A stretch of DNA of 64,000 nucleotides from Mucidula mucida. Taxonomy: Eukaryota > Basidiomycota > Agaricomycetes > Agaricales > Physalacriaceae. The number at the start of each line of letters is the position of its first letter. The stretch's first letter is position 1. Below, in pieces: positions 1 to 12,141 of this stretch. The notes beneath the pieces are model-generated. The model did no database searches, was not told where the DNA came from, and saw only the letters and a program-made list of their open reading frames with translations. The translations under genes and the position numbers were made by a program. Location of the stretch: positions 61,287 to 125,286 of the forward strand of contig JADNYV010000104.1 of the NCBI GenBank assembly GCA_015501055.1, given 5' to 3'.

Positions 1-498
1 ACCCTTTCTTCGAAGGCGCTTCAGAGAAACCAAAGCCCGGGAGACTCAGAGCCACGACATGGAAACTTGGATTCCCGACTGTGAGCAGCGGAAGCATTTT
101 GCGAACCTCTAAGAAACTGCTAGGCCCTAACGTGAGATCAACACAAAAACAGATACATCACCGAAAGTCAACGTACACCCATGCACAAATAAAAGCGGGA
201 TAGCATCAGCGGACTTGCTTTTCTGATGCACATAATGGATTTTGAGCGTCCCAAAGCCGTCGACCTTGATGTCGCGGGTGAAATGGGGAAGTTCAGCATT
301 GATAGCGGCTTCTTGCGCGCGCCAGTCGAAGCCGGTCTTCCAATATTTCACGAGACGGCGCATGGCTGCGAGAGGGACGCCATAGTCCGAGCCAGCGTCC
401 TCGAGTTCATCGGGAAAGGCACAAAGCTCGAGTTTGCGACGAAGAAGGTCAATCTTGTCGTCCGAGACGGATATTTGGAAGGGTTTTTCGTTCGACAT
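1..498 (-). CDS. Epoxide hydrolase, 5' part (left arm; gene runs off the window)
   Basis: Alpha/beta-hydrolase-fold epoxide hydrolase, which converts epoxides to diols, probably in the cytosol. Exon 1 is 498-177 and exon 2 is 126 down to base 1; the intron 127-176 (50 bp) splits a Trp codon. Exon 1 encodes the EH N-terminal domain (start [15 protein letters not shown], then [21 protein letters not shown] sequence). The oxyanion-hole motif reads F-V-H-G-W-P across the intron, with His at 181-183. Exon 2 continues S-S-F-L-E-V-R-K and S-L-P-G-F-G-F-S, both canonical for the family. The nucleophile and catalytic His exons lie outside the window. Everything visible is intact, unlike the right-arm copy at 57,101. 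One oddity is the promoter: where the other two copies have TATAAAA this copy reads TATGAAA (about 543-549). Family assignment is firm; whether the gene is functional is unknown. Confidence 0.85.
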
Positions 499-2067
499 AC
501 TCGTGGGTCTCGTTGGTGGGAAACAGCGAGAGCGTCGGCGTGTTTCATAGGCTTCTGATAGACATCAGAGAAGCGAGGAGGAAAATCCGATGATGTGATT
601 AGGCGGTGTCATGTCTCCAATTCCTCAACCGAGGAGAAAGTGTGACGAGAACACGCGCTACGCGTACAGGAGGGTCCTGTGAAACGAATCTCGGAGTCGC
701 AAGAGTTGAAACGCCAAGAGCAGGCGTTCACCAACAAATGTTCCTAGCCGTTGGAGAACGGTCGATCATTGGGTATTAACGATGCTATCCACTTCCATTT
801 TCCGTGGTGCGTCGTGCACAATGAGGGGCGCGTTGTCAATATGTATCAGTGTCGCAAAACGGCTACAAGTACGCGCTAAGAGACGCTGATCGCGATGGTC
901 AGACAAGAAAAAAAGCGCAGACCCCACGAGTCTTTACCGCGACATCCTCTAGGAACCATCTGACTTTTGTTTTCCAAACTGTCTATTGGCTGCCTGCTGG
1001 CTTGGAGATATCAAGTGAGCTGCTCCCGCTGTCCATAGTGACATGACCCGCTTCAATTTGGTCTTCCAAGTGAGTTGGAAAAGGTTTGAATGCGACAGTG
1101 ACGCCTAGTATAAGTGATAGTTCAGGAACAAAATAATCGGTCAACGATCGGCAATCCCGGGCCGCATCTGGTCCAACTCGATCACGTTCTCTTTCAACAA
1201 AAACCGCCATGAGGATTATGCCACAATTCGAGGCTTTGCTTGCTAGTACAATGGTAAATGTAACCAAAAATTACTCGTTGATCTTCTGGGTGCTTGGTAG
1301 CTCTCGCTATGCGTTTATTTCGTCAGATGAAGTGTTCGCCCGGCGCGGCAGAAAACAAAACACGCAAAACACTGCTGCTCGCACGCCATCAACAGCACCT
1401 TGGACCTGGAACTACCTATTTCATGTTTCTGAAGAACGCAGAGGGAACTACCTAGTTGACGTCATCCTCTCACAGTTTCTCTAGGGGAGTCAAGACAATT
1501 CTGTTGAATGTCAAAAGGAAGCGTCGGATGTCTATGTCGCTGCGCTGAAAAGCATACCTGGACAAGACAGCGAACGCGAGCGTGCACTGTTGATCTCGTA
1601 GCCCCTTCGCGCGCTTCGCGAGTATCCATCACCCGCAGTTACGACGCGCTTAACGATCCTTCACAAAACGCCCTACACGACTGAGACGTGCTACATCGCG
1701 ATGTGATGTGTACAACCTCATGCATGGAATCTCTTCACCTGCGCGTAGGTGAACTATATCCTCACTGACCACGAGTAATGAAGTTTAGATCTGATAGTAT
1801 TGGCCGCGGCTTCATATCTGCTAGTCAAACTTCCTTCTTATGCAATGTTTGCTCCACCATGGCGCGAATGAAGACGATATTACACTCCCATTCAGCTAGG
1901 TCAATCGTAACGACTTGGGCCAAATTTCGGTAGTTGTATGGGCAACTGGACCCACAAAGGCATTGCCACCGGCGACACGATGTCTTAAGCGTACACGGGG
2001 CTAGACGTGGTAAAAATTACTTCGGACTGGGACTAGCTTGCCATCGTATCAACAGCCATCGTCGACG
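499..2067. other. Divergent intergenic region between EH and DUF6535 (left arm)
   Basis: About 1.57 kb separates the two divergently transcribed genes. It is almost the same as 55,530-57,100 in inverse orientation, and about 900 bp of it (EH 5' end outward) recurs near 32,630-33,500. Short open frames of 91-94 codons exist on both strands (983-1267 minus, 1209-1484 plus). They are preserved in both arms, but the arms are so similar here that this says nothing about coding. A fragment related to the 983-1267 frame recurs near 61,720-61,790. I recognise no domain. Confidence 0.5.
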
Positions 2068-5000
2068 ATGTCCACTTCAACCAGCTCAGACGACATCGTA
2101 GAAGACTTTGCGGACATTGCCATCCACTCGCCGGAAATCGCCCTTCAGCGGGAAGACTCTTTGTCGGCTGCGAGGCACTATCCCGCGAAACTAGAGCCCA
2201 TACGGCATACTGGCAAGGATGGCACTGAAGGTTCTCGGAAATCTCGCCCAGGACGCGCGAAGAAAAGAAACCAAGGCGTCCAAGCTGATCTTGCGGGCGA
2301 ATCGGGAGAGGACCGTGATACGGAAGACGAAGATGCGGGCGAAGAAAGTGATGCTGTGCGAGACGACGACAAGCAGCGCCAGGCTGTTGATGATGGTCCA
2401 CCTCGCGCTCGCCAAGGTCGTCGTGCGCGTAAGAAGCTGTTCGGTCTACCCGTGGATCGCAATGCGAGAGGTTCGTGAATATGCTGTTACCTTCTATGTT
2501 ATTTTTATGGCAATTTTAGGGTATGACCCTATGGACTACGAGCAAAAGTACCCTCCGGATCCGATATTCGAGGAGGCGCAGCCGAACGCCAGGGTTTGGA
2601 GGATGTGTGTCGACGAATTCCAAATATTCGACACCGACTTATCTGAGGATGCGCGTGATACAGTCGATGTACTACTCGTATTCGTACGTCGTTTTTGCTG
2701 GCGTATTCATTGCCCTTCTGATGCACTTCACAGGCAGGTCTGTTCTCAGCCGTTGTTACGGCCTTCCTCATCCAGACGGCCGACAAACTCGAACCCGACT
2801 ACGTCCAACTGTCGACTTCAATTCTCTTTGAGATGTTGGTTGTCCAGCGCGCGCACGCGAACGGATCAGCTGTTGATCTTGGTCCAGTGATCTCGTCTCC
2901 CGACGCGCTGCAGTTCATGCCATCTCATTCGCAGTTGTGGATAAACGGCTTGTGGTACACAAGCTTGTCGCTGAGCTTGATCACTGCACTCGTCGCCGTG
3001 TTAGCGAAGCAATGGCTGCACCAGTATATGGCTATGACATCCGGGACACCGTTAGATCGCAGCCTTCTTCGCCAGTACCGTTACGAGGGCTTGCAGGCGT
3101 GGAAGGTTCCCCTGATCATTGGCCTGTTACCAGTGCTCATGCACCTCTCGCTTGGGCTCTTCTTCCTCGGGCTCATCGTCTATCTGGTGGAACTGTACGG
3201 ACCGTTTGCATATGTGACCGGTGTCTTCACACTCGCTACATACACCGCTTACTTTGCTACCCATTTCTTCTCGGCCGTGCATCCGCAGTGTCCATACAAG
3301 ACACCCCTTTCCAATCTTCTTTTCATGGTGCTCCGTCGCTTTCTTCCTCCCCCGGAGCGTCAAACAGCGCCAAAGTCCATCAGGGAGGCGGAAGCATCGG
3401 CAGTGAAGACTCGTCAGGGCGATCTCTTTTCCATTGATGTGCTCAGTTGGGTTTGCGAGAACTCTGCCAATCCTTCGGCTCGTAGTATCATCCTCCAATG
3501 TCTTGGTGGATTTCCGTCCCGGTACCATGATCCGATTAGGGACAAATTCGGTGACATGTACGCTACGGATGTGAGGCGCATGTGCACCCCTCTCTTTTCC
3601 GCCTTGGATTCTCCCCCAAGAAATCCGGTAGATGCCAACAATGCGTACTTTCAGTTGGAACGTCTGGCTCGTTCGACGAAGTTTGTCATGTCCACCGGAG
3701 GTTCTGACGACTTCAAGCTTTTGCCCAAGCATCCTCCCGTTCCTCTAGAGCTCGTCGCCATCATTGCCGCGATGCCTCTGAACTGGGCCGTACAAGATGC
3801 CGATATCAAACTGTCAGCCTACGATATGTTTCTTCAATATATTCCAGACAATCCAGACCTTCGTTTGCATCCACAAACTTGGGTCGACATTATTCTGCTG
3901 TCAATTGATCGTCCAGGGGAGCCATCTGAGGCTGATATACAAAGTGCTTCGCCGCTGATGCTGCCTATCATCCAACTCTGCGCAAGCTCACCTTCCCTTC
4001 TGGACATCTACACCACTGAGGAATTTGCGCTGTATGCATCAGGTGAACGCAACTTTGAGAGACTGCTTCCAGCCGAAGAAACTGCTGCCACATTCGCACG
4101 TATGTGTCAAGTCCGAGCTTTTCAAGAGATCGTTGACCAGCGTCTACATCGTGTGTTTGGCTCATTCGATGAACATAAGCCTCCCAGTTTTGTGAATGAT
4201 TTGTATTATCCCGGGCTGCGCATAACGCTGGCCATTGTGAAGTACTTCATTCATGTTCGGACCTGTCCTGCCGCAGATCCGAGCGTTGTCATCGAGTTGG
4301 AGCGCTTGGTCTGTAAGATTTTCTCCGCTATGCGCAAGAGAGACTATCAACCGGAGGAGGAGAAGGATGGCTATCACATCTATCTAGCTCTAAAACCCTT
4401 GTTTGAGCTGCCAGTCCCAAATGATCCCGCTGACCTCGATTCTCCTCGCTCTCTTGCATTAGATGTTATTTCTGCATTCTGTCAGCAATTGTCTTACTGT
4501 CATTGTCATAGATATTTATTCAACATCCCCAACTGGGCGGACTGGTTCTCCGTCAAACTAACAAAAAACCTTCTACTATTTCAAGTGGAAGCTGTGAAGG
4601 ACTGTTGCATCGTGTATCGCTATCTATCGCCAGCTGCTCAACTTCTTGACCGAGCGATTTTCACTGGTGTTCCCGTAGCTTATGATCTGTTCCCAGAGTG
4701 TGACCTTCTCACTGTCCTTTTACCATATCGCAACCTCCCTGCTGTGCGCAACGCTCTCTGTTCCTACATTCTGACCTCGTCCTACTGGATTATGGGGGAT
4801 GTCAACAAAGACGATCAGATGAGAGGCCGGCTGCCTTACCCATTTCTGCCAAAATTCACCCCAGACATGTCAAGCCAACGGAATTACCTGCTTACTGGGC
4901 GTAACATTTTCCAAGTCTGCATCATAATGCTATCAGTCCCGGAGGATGCAGCAAGCACTTTTCTTGGGGAGTTTGCATCTCCTCGGTCAAAAATCATTAC

Positions 5001-5235
5001 ATTTCTGGGTCGGTATTGGGCAACACAGCATGACGGACTTGACCTAGTAACTTGGGAAGAATGTCGCATGATGCTACGGGAGGCGGCTACAGAGCAATTT
5101 GGGATTCTTCGGTATCCTGTATATCGCGGTCCCGGCGATTCATGTGTTCTCCCCGATAACGTGAAGGTCACGGAGATGGTCGAGTACCTAAGTTCTGGAA
5201 TTACTTTGCTCGACCAATACCTTGCCAGTCTATAA
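2068..5235 (+). CDS. DUF6535 family multi-pass membrane protein (left arm)
   Basis: Three exons, 2068-2470, 2520-2683 and 2734-5235, with 49- and 50-bp introns, give a continuous frame of 1022 aa. The start is the first ATG of the frame (2068). Residues 1-134 are low-complexity and acidic/basic (GESGEDRDTEDEDAGEESDA). The DUF6535 domain follows: Y-D-P-M-D-Y-E-Q-K-Y-P-P-D, W-R-M-C-V-D-E-F, D-V-L-L-V-F-A-G-L-F-S-A, then N-G-L-W-Y-T-S-L-S-L-S. It has hydrophobic segments near residues 190-210, 262-285 and 313-372. About 600 soluble residues with no recognisable motif complete the protein. The family is expanded in Agaricomycetes and has no known function. It is divergent from the EH gene and tail-to-tail with the family-U gene. 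Family call is firm, function unknown; the only inverted paralog is at 52,379-55,529. Confidence 0.85.
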
Positions 5236-5406
5236 GTTTCATAGGTGGATTGTTACTGCGTACTTCATATTGTACATTGTCCCAAAGCTGTTTTCTACTG
5301 AACAATTAACACGGTATTTGCCACGTTAACCTTGGGTTCTCTCGTGCGCTGGGGAGGAGTACGCTCAACAGCAGTGCTAGGTTTGAATCCGGCATATCGA
5401 GACTTG

Positions 5407-6567
5407 TTACGGCGAATTGAGCGAGACAATGATTGGCAGTAAGATGTCCGACCAGAGCATGTGGTCTTGTGTGCTGAGTACGGCGTCGTACTTGAAGCAG
5501 AGGTGAACATGCAGAGGTCGAGAGCGACGTTCGTCCGGAATTGATGCCAATATCCATGGCAGCCAAGAGAGGAATGTATCTATTGCGTTCGGCGATGAAA
5601 GGTCGAGGACAAGGGCGGCAGGCAGCTTGACACCCAACGAAAGTAATGTACAAGCCACAGCTTATAAAGTCTAGTATCAGTCAAAGAATGACGAGAGGCA
5701 CTAGCCAACTCACAATGAACAGCTGGAAGTCCTTGCAAACGAAGCCGTCTCTTGTCTCCCAGGAGCGCAGGCAGTAGTTCGACCACGAGTGGGGCATATG
5801 ACCCCTCAACATGGAGATCGTCTAACATGATTGTTGCGTCCAATGATAGTATTAGGTCGATGACTGCCATAATAGATTCGGTGTCCCTGGTACTTGACTT
5901 CGAAACGTCCAGATACAAGCACAATGTCGAAGGGTGGTCCCGAGGCGAGAAAGCGAGACGTAGAGGTAATGTGGTACCATAGACGTTTGAGTGTTCATGC
6001 ATAACAAACTTCTTGATAATGAGGCGGCGCCATCTGCGTAGCGCCTTGCATGGTGTGAGCGGGAACCTGGGTTGTAAGAGCTGGACCTCCAAAGAGATGT
6101 AAGGGGAATGCATCGTCCAAAGTAGCGCCACAAACTCCGCGACGGCGTCCACTAGAAGGAAGGCGCTACGTTCCGTCTGGACAAGAAGGGTACATTCATT
6201 GAACCTTGTGCTGATTTCAGAGAAGAGACGGTTCCAGTCGCGCGAAGATCTAGTGGAGGATGTCGATTTGATGATACACAGCACAACATTACTCGCCACA
6301 TGTGACCCCAGTCGGGAAAGCAGATAAAAGGCGGTGGCGGGACATGAACTGGGTATACGTGCCTCGACCCATTGCGGTTGGATAGACAACGACAAGAAGC
6401 CATCGTTGGGTAACCTTCAGGCCGGAAAAAATTAGACAATGATTTAGCATCACGCGTTAACGAACACACCAAGAGGGGTTCCAATCTTGCGTGTGTAGCC
6501 AAGATGATGAAGTTGTTTGTTGAAATCCTTGGTTGGACGACGATGACTGGTTGTAACCTTGAGACAT
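5407..6567 (-). CDS. Family-U protein, unknown function (left arm, C-terminus frameshifted)
   Basis: Three exons (6567-6470, 6414-5714, 5660-5407; introns about 55 and 53 bp) give 350 aa starting MSQGYNQSSSSNQGF. The first intron is supported by the donor GTGTGT, a TCTAAT branch-like site and an AG, and by restored frame in both arms. Conserved blocks include D-W-N-P-S-W, S-S-C-P-A-T-A-F-Y-L-L, R-R-W-R-R-L-I-I-K-K-F and L-D-D-L-H-V-E-G-S-Y. I recognise no domain; F-box/LRR-like fungal proteins have a similar feel, but I cannot support that. Compared with the right-arm copy (50,939) a frameshift near 5,425-5,440 truncates the end: the sequence corresponding to T-S-L-D-M-P-D-S continues in another frame. 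Possibly a recent pseudogene. Confidence 0.5.
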
Positions 6568-8171
6568 GAAGAAATGGAAAGAGGCAGACATACTTGCGAG
6601 AAGGTCCAGGAATTTATCTAATTTGGGAGTGTGGGAGTGTGGATCCTTGTCATGGTGTGATCAACACGAGGATTATGCGGTGTCGGGGCCGCGCGTTTAT
6701 TGGTGGCGTTCCAGTGACGGAGAACAAAGGCGGAACCGGGAAGAGTATGGAGGCGCGTGACAGCGCAAAGAAAGCAACGTACAATTGAATGATAATCTAT
6801 TCCAAGCCTGTCTGACATAGTGAGCGAAGAATTTAGATGGTGGCGAGGAATGTACACACTGCTGTAGTCCGCAATAATGAAACGGAAACATGACCAATGA
6901 CGACGGACGTGGAGGGGGGTAGTCCTAATCTGTTGATGTGGAAGCACAGAAGGGATCTGCAAAAGGTGTCGAAGGACAGAAGTGGTTTACGCCCAGAACC
7001 TCCGAGAAGATGACCTTAGACGCGTGTGCCAGCGGGGGAGGAAGAGGGTTCCAAGAATGGACGAGCAAGGTGTGAGTCATGAACACCGCCTCGTTTGAGC
7101 ATGATCCAATGTTTTGTTTGTTGTGGCATAAGGTGGAGGGCACGAGCAAAGATCTGCACGGAAATGTAGCGGGGCACAGAACATATCAACATCATGGAGG
7201 GGAGGGGTTGGTGACACATGCGCAAACATGCAGATCTCCAATTCTCGCGACGAAGTGACATATTGCGCCGGCGGAGAATGCTAACGGAAACGGAGAGCAA
7301 ACAGTTCAATGGAAAGAAGAAATTAACAGCAAGAGAGCGACGCGGCACTGGTTTCGATCGTGACATGTTGTCAGCAACTTCCTCCGGCCCGGCCCTCGCA
7401 ATGAAATCGCTAGCACCGCTTGTTTCTTGCTATCACAAAAATGCCACAAATGCCTGGTCTACGACCTTGTTCTCTTCCATCATGTGTCAATATCACCATG
7501 AAACTCGTTACCAGCGCGTGTTTGACCCATGTGCAACAAAGAGCCACAAAACTGCATGACAGGTCCGTCCCCCACTGCATAACCCTCCCTACTCTTCGGG
7601 GCATTTTTCCTTCTTCAGGCCTCACTTTTTCGGTCATCGTCTCTCCTATCGTTCACGCTTTTCTGTTCTCGGACACATTTCACGGTCAAACTCGACCAGG
7701 ACATCAACACAAATTAAAAGTCTTACTCGGAAGACTTCTTCAACAGGCTGCTGAGGACACCAGACGTTCGAAGTCTTCAATCCGTACAGTTTACCTACAA
7801 GCTCCATCATGGCGCGGAGGCACACCAGAACCCAAACAAACAAGAACATTCTGACGCTTGAGTCGCCGCCCAGCTCAAACTCCAGGAATCCGGAAGGCAG
7901 TATCGTTCACGGCTTTGGTCGTGAATGTAGTGTCATTGAATTTTGCTCCATCACCGGTGTTGTCCGCTGATTCGAGGCGAAAACCTTTAATCGCGCTGAG
8001 AATCCGCAGGAAACACAAGTCAATGCGGGACGAAGGAGTAAACAAGGACTCACTATTGTTAATCACCAGGATAGTCTCGCCTCCAACAGTTCGTCTTCAT
8101 ACGCCGCTAAAATCAATGTTCGGCGATATTAGAAGTAGGTTTAAGAGACGGAAAGGTCGGGTGTATTGGAG
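6568..8171. other. 5' flank of family U plus conserved non-coding duplicate
   Basis: This stretch holds the promoter and 5' leader of the family-U gene (T-rich leader just upstream of 6567). About 1.2 kb of sequence follows that recurs inverted at 49,570-50,930. The match stops near 7,855; the next 300 bp (7,858-8,170) match 46,800-47,280 inverted, so about 2.3 kb of the right arm is missing here or was added there. Open frames of 60-144 codons are scattered on both strands, but they are not conserved in frame between the two copies. I call no gene. Confidence 0.45.
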
Positions 8172-8846
8172 CTAGACACATTTCGGGATGAATGTCTGAA
8201 GTGCGCCGGGCTCGCGGACTTGCTCTTGAGCGGTGGCGCTCAGTTTCTGATGACGGGTCTCTGCCGAGTTAGGCGACTTGAAGGCAATGATGGGACTCCT
8301 TGGGACTCGCGCTAGAAGTAGATTGGCGACCGTTCTAAACGTCTGAGATGGCCACGACGTGTCGATTCCTTTGAATGGTGGTCGTCTGTCTGCTTGTGGA
8401 GGGAAGTAGGGCAAGCTGCGTTTTTTTTGTCCTTTCCGACTTGTTCTGTATATTCCGACTCGCCGTACATTTGTCGAGGACGCCGAGTGATTCCATCGCC
8501 AGCGTTTGCCATGCTGTACGGGAATGTACTCCGAGTTTTTTTCCGGCCGCTTTGGGACTTGGAGAGGGAAAAAGTCGGTCTCTTTATGTATAAGAGAGAG
8601 AAGTCGGTCTTGTCGAAAACATACGCGATTGAAAAACGAAAGAATCGATAGCTGATTGATGGTGAGAAAGGACACGCGGCTTCCTAATTGAGCTTCGACA
8701 AACTTGATTTCCGCCACCACTCTATCAATGTCATGGCGCACTTGACTCCTCATCTTCGCCATGTCCTCGAAGCGATTCGTTCGGCAAATGCACCCCGAAA
8801 TGTTAGAAGCCACCTTCTTTGCTCTGCGCGCCGCCGACGAGAACAA
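8172..8846 (-). CDS. Hypothetical ORF, 224 codons, repeated fragmentarily elsewhere
   Basis: A single open frame starting MFSSAARRAKKVASNISG. It is basic and has no recognised domain. Its N-terminal part (I-C-R-T-N-R-F-E-D-M-A) recurs as DNA at 20,380-20,470 and 39,330-39,420. Its C-terminal part (R-R-P-P-F-K-G-I-D) recurs at 46,590-46,800 and about 20,830-20,900. The opposite strand of the first 150 bp also reads M-L-E-A-T-F-F-A-L-R-A-A-D-E-N-K. A related sequence, with L-A-L-H-A-A-N-E-K-K, sits upstream of the NTPase pseudogene in the right arm, so the true coding strand is unclear. The repeats and frame disruptions suggest remnant DNA rather than a working gene. Confidence 0.25.
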   Translation of the reverse strand: MFSSAARRAKKVASNISGCICRTNRFEDMAKMRSQVRHDIDRVVAEIKFVEAQLGSRVSFLTINQLSILSFFNRVCFRQDRLLSLIHKETDFFPLQVPKRPEKNSEYIPVQHGKRWRWNHSASSTNVRRVGIYRTSRKGQKKRSLPYFPPQADRRPPFKGIDTSWPSQTFRTVANLLLARVPRSPIIAFKSPNSAETRHQKLSATAQEQVREPGALQTFIPKCV

Positions 8847-8925
8847 GAATCTCTCCCCGCTAGTTTAGTTGGAAACACCGGAGATTAGTGCCCCGAGAGG
8901 GTGGTCTGGACAGTCTGCTTGCACC

Positions 8926-10812
8926 ATGCCTTTCCCGACGCGGTCACGCGCCCATGTGGTCGAGACTCGAGAATGCAAGTTGACCTCACCGTTTCTCCCG
9001 CTTGTTTAGCTCACCTTGTACATAACGCATACTACATTGGAACTGTCTTGTACGCAAATTTGAGCTTCTGAGCATGACTCGCCTCTTAAATGATCCATAG
9101 CAGCCTTAACCATCATTGAAATTGACGATTGGATGTCATCAGACTCCAGCAAGGCATCCAGCTTAAAGGCAGACATTGAATGGTGCTTTGAACTGTAGAC
9201 TGTGTCCTCCCGCCCGATCTGAGTCTTTACCTAGCCCCGCCCCCGCCAATACGCTTCAACTCTAAACGACATCAACATAGCCCGCCTCCACTGCCACCAC
9301 GCAACTAGGCCACTTCCGGTTATTCTGGGCGTGCTCATGTCGCGACGTCACGGGTGTGCCAACTCAGTTTTGGCGCGCATCGATGGTAAGTTCTGCCACA
9401 ATGATGATTTTGAACATGATCTTGACAAGATATTGTCCTAGACCACTCCCGATGGAACTTTGCTCCTGACTCGCACCGGCAGGAATCTACTGCAGAGTGG
9501 CAAGAGTTCTCTCGGCATCGGAGCGCATTCGACAGGGACAAAGTGCTCAAGAAATATAGCCTACTATTGCACCCGGAAGGCATCAAATCATTCGTTCGCA
9601 AGTCATCTAAAATTCTCTTCGACTGCGTTTTGAAAGCCACTAGCTCTCTCCGTCGCGGCGTTTTCGATGGCCAGTCAGGCATCGGTAAGCACCTCTATTC
9701 TCGCAAAACTTGAAATGCTCATAATTTGCAGGGAAAACCTTCTTCCTGTGGTGTGGCTTAATTCGCCTTATGGCTCCGTCTCAGTTGTAGGTATGCGGAC
9801 TCGGCTAGCCGCGCAGACATGATGGTGGTCTTCAGACAAGGTGTACATTCGGAGCCTGTGTACCTATAACATCCGTGCTACGCGTGTACGTATAACATAA
9901 GCGAGACATACACAGTTGTCTCTATCCGTTGAAAAGGTCTACAGCGCCAGGGTCTCATCCATGCCGAAAAGACCAGTATTTTGGGACGACCCGGTCGGAT
10001 TCAGCGCGTTCATTTGGACTCTCATCGATGATGACCTTAACGGGACCAGAGGCAATCCTCGTCGAAAGCACCTGTTCTCCCACCCATGCGACCCCCTCGA
10101 TCCCGTTCACTTTCGTGCATGTACTTAACAGTGACCGACCAGGAGGATGTCGTTGCCACTGTGGAGTAAGACAGAGCTGCAGAAAGGGTGAGCCTTAGAC
10201 TATCCTCAACACATCATACTAACATGGTGTCTTTTGAATGCAGTGTTACCCTGCAGCCAGAATACAGCCAATTCCGCATGGAAATGGCGAGCTACTTGCC
10301 GCCGTCCCCTGGGCAAGAGCCTATTGACTCTCTAAAGCACATTTATGCCCATCGTGTTCTCTGTGAACTTGGGAAGGACGAGGACATGAAGGATTGCGGC
10401 ATGGACGGCAAGATGGACGAGGGCGAGGATGCAGTTTCCCGGAGTGACCCGCTCGCTCATGACCGGGACAAAGAGATCGACTACGCGTTCTGGTTTTTGC
10501 TCAATGATGCCGTTCAGAAGTACGGTTTCGCGGCGCGCGACGTCTACAATACCATTCTCTCAATCCCTCACAAGATTCTCATGAGTGTGCAATCGCTTGT
10601 ACGACATACGCGTCTCTCTCGGAGAGGTTGTAGCATTTCAAATAACACCGGTTTTTGCCTGACGAGGACGAGCCAATGCTTGCTGTTTCCTCAGCTTGTT
10701 TGACCCCTTTCTACACCCACACATTCTCGCTCGACTTCAAGTCTCTCTGGATCGCTGAGAGCGATGGACTTGGTGACGTTTACCAGCTCTTCAAGATCAT
10801 TCTGTAGGTGAT
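8926..10812 (+). pseudogene. P-loop NTPase-like gene, decayed (left arm)
   Basis: Remnant of a multi-exon gene. An N-terminal part (MPFPTRSRAHVVE, then I-E-I-D-D-W, A-D-I-E-W-C-F-E-L near 9,000-9,200) is followed by A-E-W-Q-E-F-S-R-H-R-S-A-F-D-R-D (9,490-9,540). A Walker A, G-Q-S-G-I-G-K-T-F-F-L-W, is split by an intron at about 9,685-9,732. A further block, M-P-K-R-P-V-F-W-D-D-P-V-G-F-S-A-F-I-W-T-L-I-D, lies at 9,961-10,030, and A-V-Q-K-Y-G-F-A-A-R-D-V-Y-N at 10,505-10,550. The frame is broken by several stops (TAG right after the Walker A exon near 9,787) and shifts near 10,040. The layout recalls large fungal P-loop families with Crinkler-like NTPase domains, which is a tentative comparison. 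The inverse copy is 38,136-39,245. Confidence 0.55.
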
Positions 10813-11646
10813 GACATTCTCAAGAGATTGTACAGCAAGAGCGTGGCGTTGTACGTGAGCCCTTCGTGTCAGCTAATCCTTCTTTTTTTGTTCGGGGCAA
10901 GATATGACACTTTGTGAATGCTTTGCAGACGCGCCTGGGGCTAAACCTTTGTCGGTGACGCAGGTGACGGCGGTTGTTTTACTGTGGCAGCATCTGTAGT
11001 AGATGTCTGGTCGTAGTCGCTCTGAGCAATTTGATGGCGCAGATGAATCAGAAGTAACGTGATGAAGCGATGCTTGACTCGACGCGACGGCGCTCATGTT
11101 CTACTACGATACTGGGTGATAATCGGTTCAACTGGCACAGGCTGACGACGTCTGTTAGACTACGACTGAGTTAAATACAATGTTCTCTTCCAAGCGCCTT
11201 TGGGATATTACTACGGCTATACACGGTCTGATCTGAATCCAAGGGGGAAAATGAAGTGTGGTGTATTGATTATTGACATTTATGGTTCTAGTACAGCATA
11301 TTATCGCACTATTCATGGGTTGCAACAGGCATCAAATTCCTACTAAATTGAGACTTGCATGTATTGCTCTCGACTAGAGTATGTTACTATCAGTAGTAAG
11401 TACTCTGACTAGAATCAAGAATGGTACGAGAAATTTCCAGTACGATCGGGGACTCGTTTCGTACGCATTAAAGGAACGTACTACTCGCATCATAGGTCGA
11501 GTAACACTTGCGTCACATAAAAAACATGAATCACAAATGCGGCGCCGACATTCACATCAAAACAAGGATCCACACTCTCGAATACTTAGATAAATTTCTG
11601 GGCCTACTTGCAAGTAAGTACATTTGTCTCTTTCCATTTCTTCGTC
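10813..11646. repeat. Non-coding flank shared with 36.3-37.0 kb and 19.4-19.7 kb
   Basis: No gene seen. About 10,870-11,100 matches 36,770-37,020 inverted. The 11,200-11,545 segment, which contains TAGTAAGTACTCTGACTAG and GGAACGTACTACTCGCATC, matches 36,320-36,690 inverted. It also has diverged relatives at 19,380-19,720, 34,700-34,990 and 59,230-59,580. It always borders a family-U leader or its remains, so it probably moves as the outer flank of that duplicated unit. Confidence 0.5.
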
Positions 11647-12136
11647 ATGCCTCAAGGTCGCCAACAGTCATTGGCATCGAACGCAAGCGGTGAAGGATCT
11701 CGTCGACAAACATATGTATTGTCTCGGTTACAATCAAAAGATTGGGACCCCTCCTGGTGTGTTCATTGAGGTATGATGCCACTCAACTCCGTCCGACAAC
11801 CTGAAGAGTACCCAAGGCTTGTTTCTCGTTCTCTCCATCGCACCTTTATGCCCCTTCGTCAGGACATATGCACCCAGTTCATGTCCCGGCACTACATGTT
11901 ATCTGCTTGCCCAGCCGGGGTGACGGCGGGGTCGCATTGCAGACGGAGTCGTCTACCTTCTACAAAGAGTGCAGGACTCAGTCCCACAAGGGGCAAGGAA
12001 TATGTCTCCTCCGTCTCCTTAACATGTAGATCATCCATCATGATCATCACGTTCAACAATAATAGTTGATCGCTGATGCACAAGGTCGAGGTGTCATTGC
12101 AAGCTGAGAAGGGAGAGGCGTAGAGGTGATGTGGTA
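11647..12136 (+). pseudogene. Family-U gene fragment, plus-strand half of a tail-to-tail pair
   Basis: Exon 1 is intact (MPQGRQQSLASNASGEGSR, ending D-W-D-P-S-W). The acceptor of intron 1 is altered: GAAG|GTTACCC in the full genes reads GAAG|AGTACCC here. After about 150 bp of exon-2 homology (S-R-H-Y-M-L-S-A-C-P-A-G) the sequence loses the frame. The LTR retrotransposon lies directly downstream, and beyond it (18,648-19,181) a second family-U copy faces this one. The same pair without the retrotransposon is at 35,150-36,230. Confidence 0.55.
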
Positions 12137-12141
12137 CCGGA
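12137..12141. repeat. Target-site duplication CCGGA, left copy
   Basis: CCGGA at 12,137-12,141 abuts the left LTR. The identical 5 bp at 18,643-18,647 abut the right LTR. Five-bp duplications are normal for Ty3/gypsy integration. Confidence 0.9.

Noticed and set aside
983..1484. Overlapping 91- and 94-codon ORFs conserved in both arms as possible small genes
   Set aside because: The arms are nearly identical at the DNA level here, so conservation of an open frame is not evidence of coding. There is no domain, TATA or intron support.
5407..6567. Calling family U an F-box/leucine-rich repeat protein
   Set aside because: No F-box signature or regular leucine-rich repeat could be found by eye; the impression rests only on general composition.
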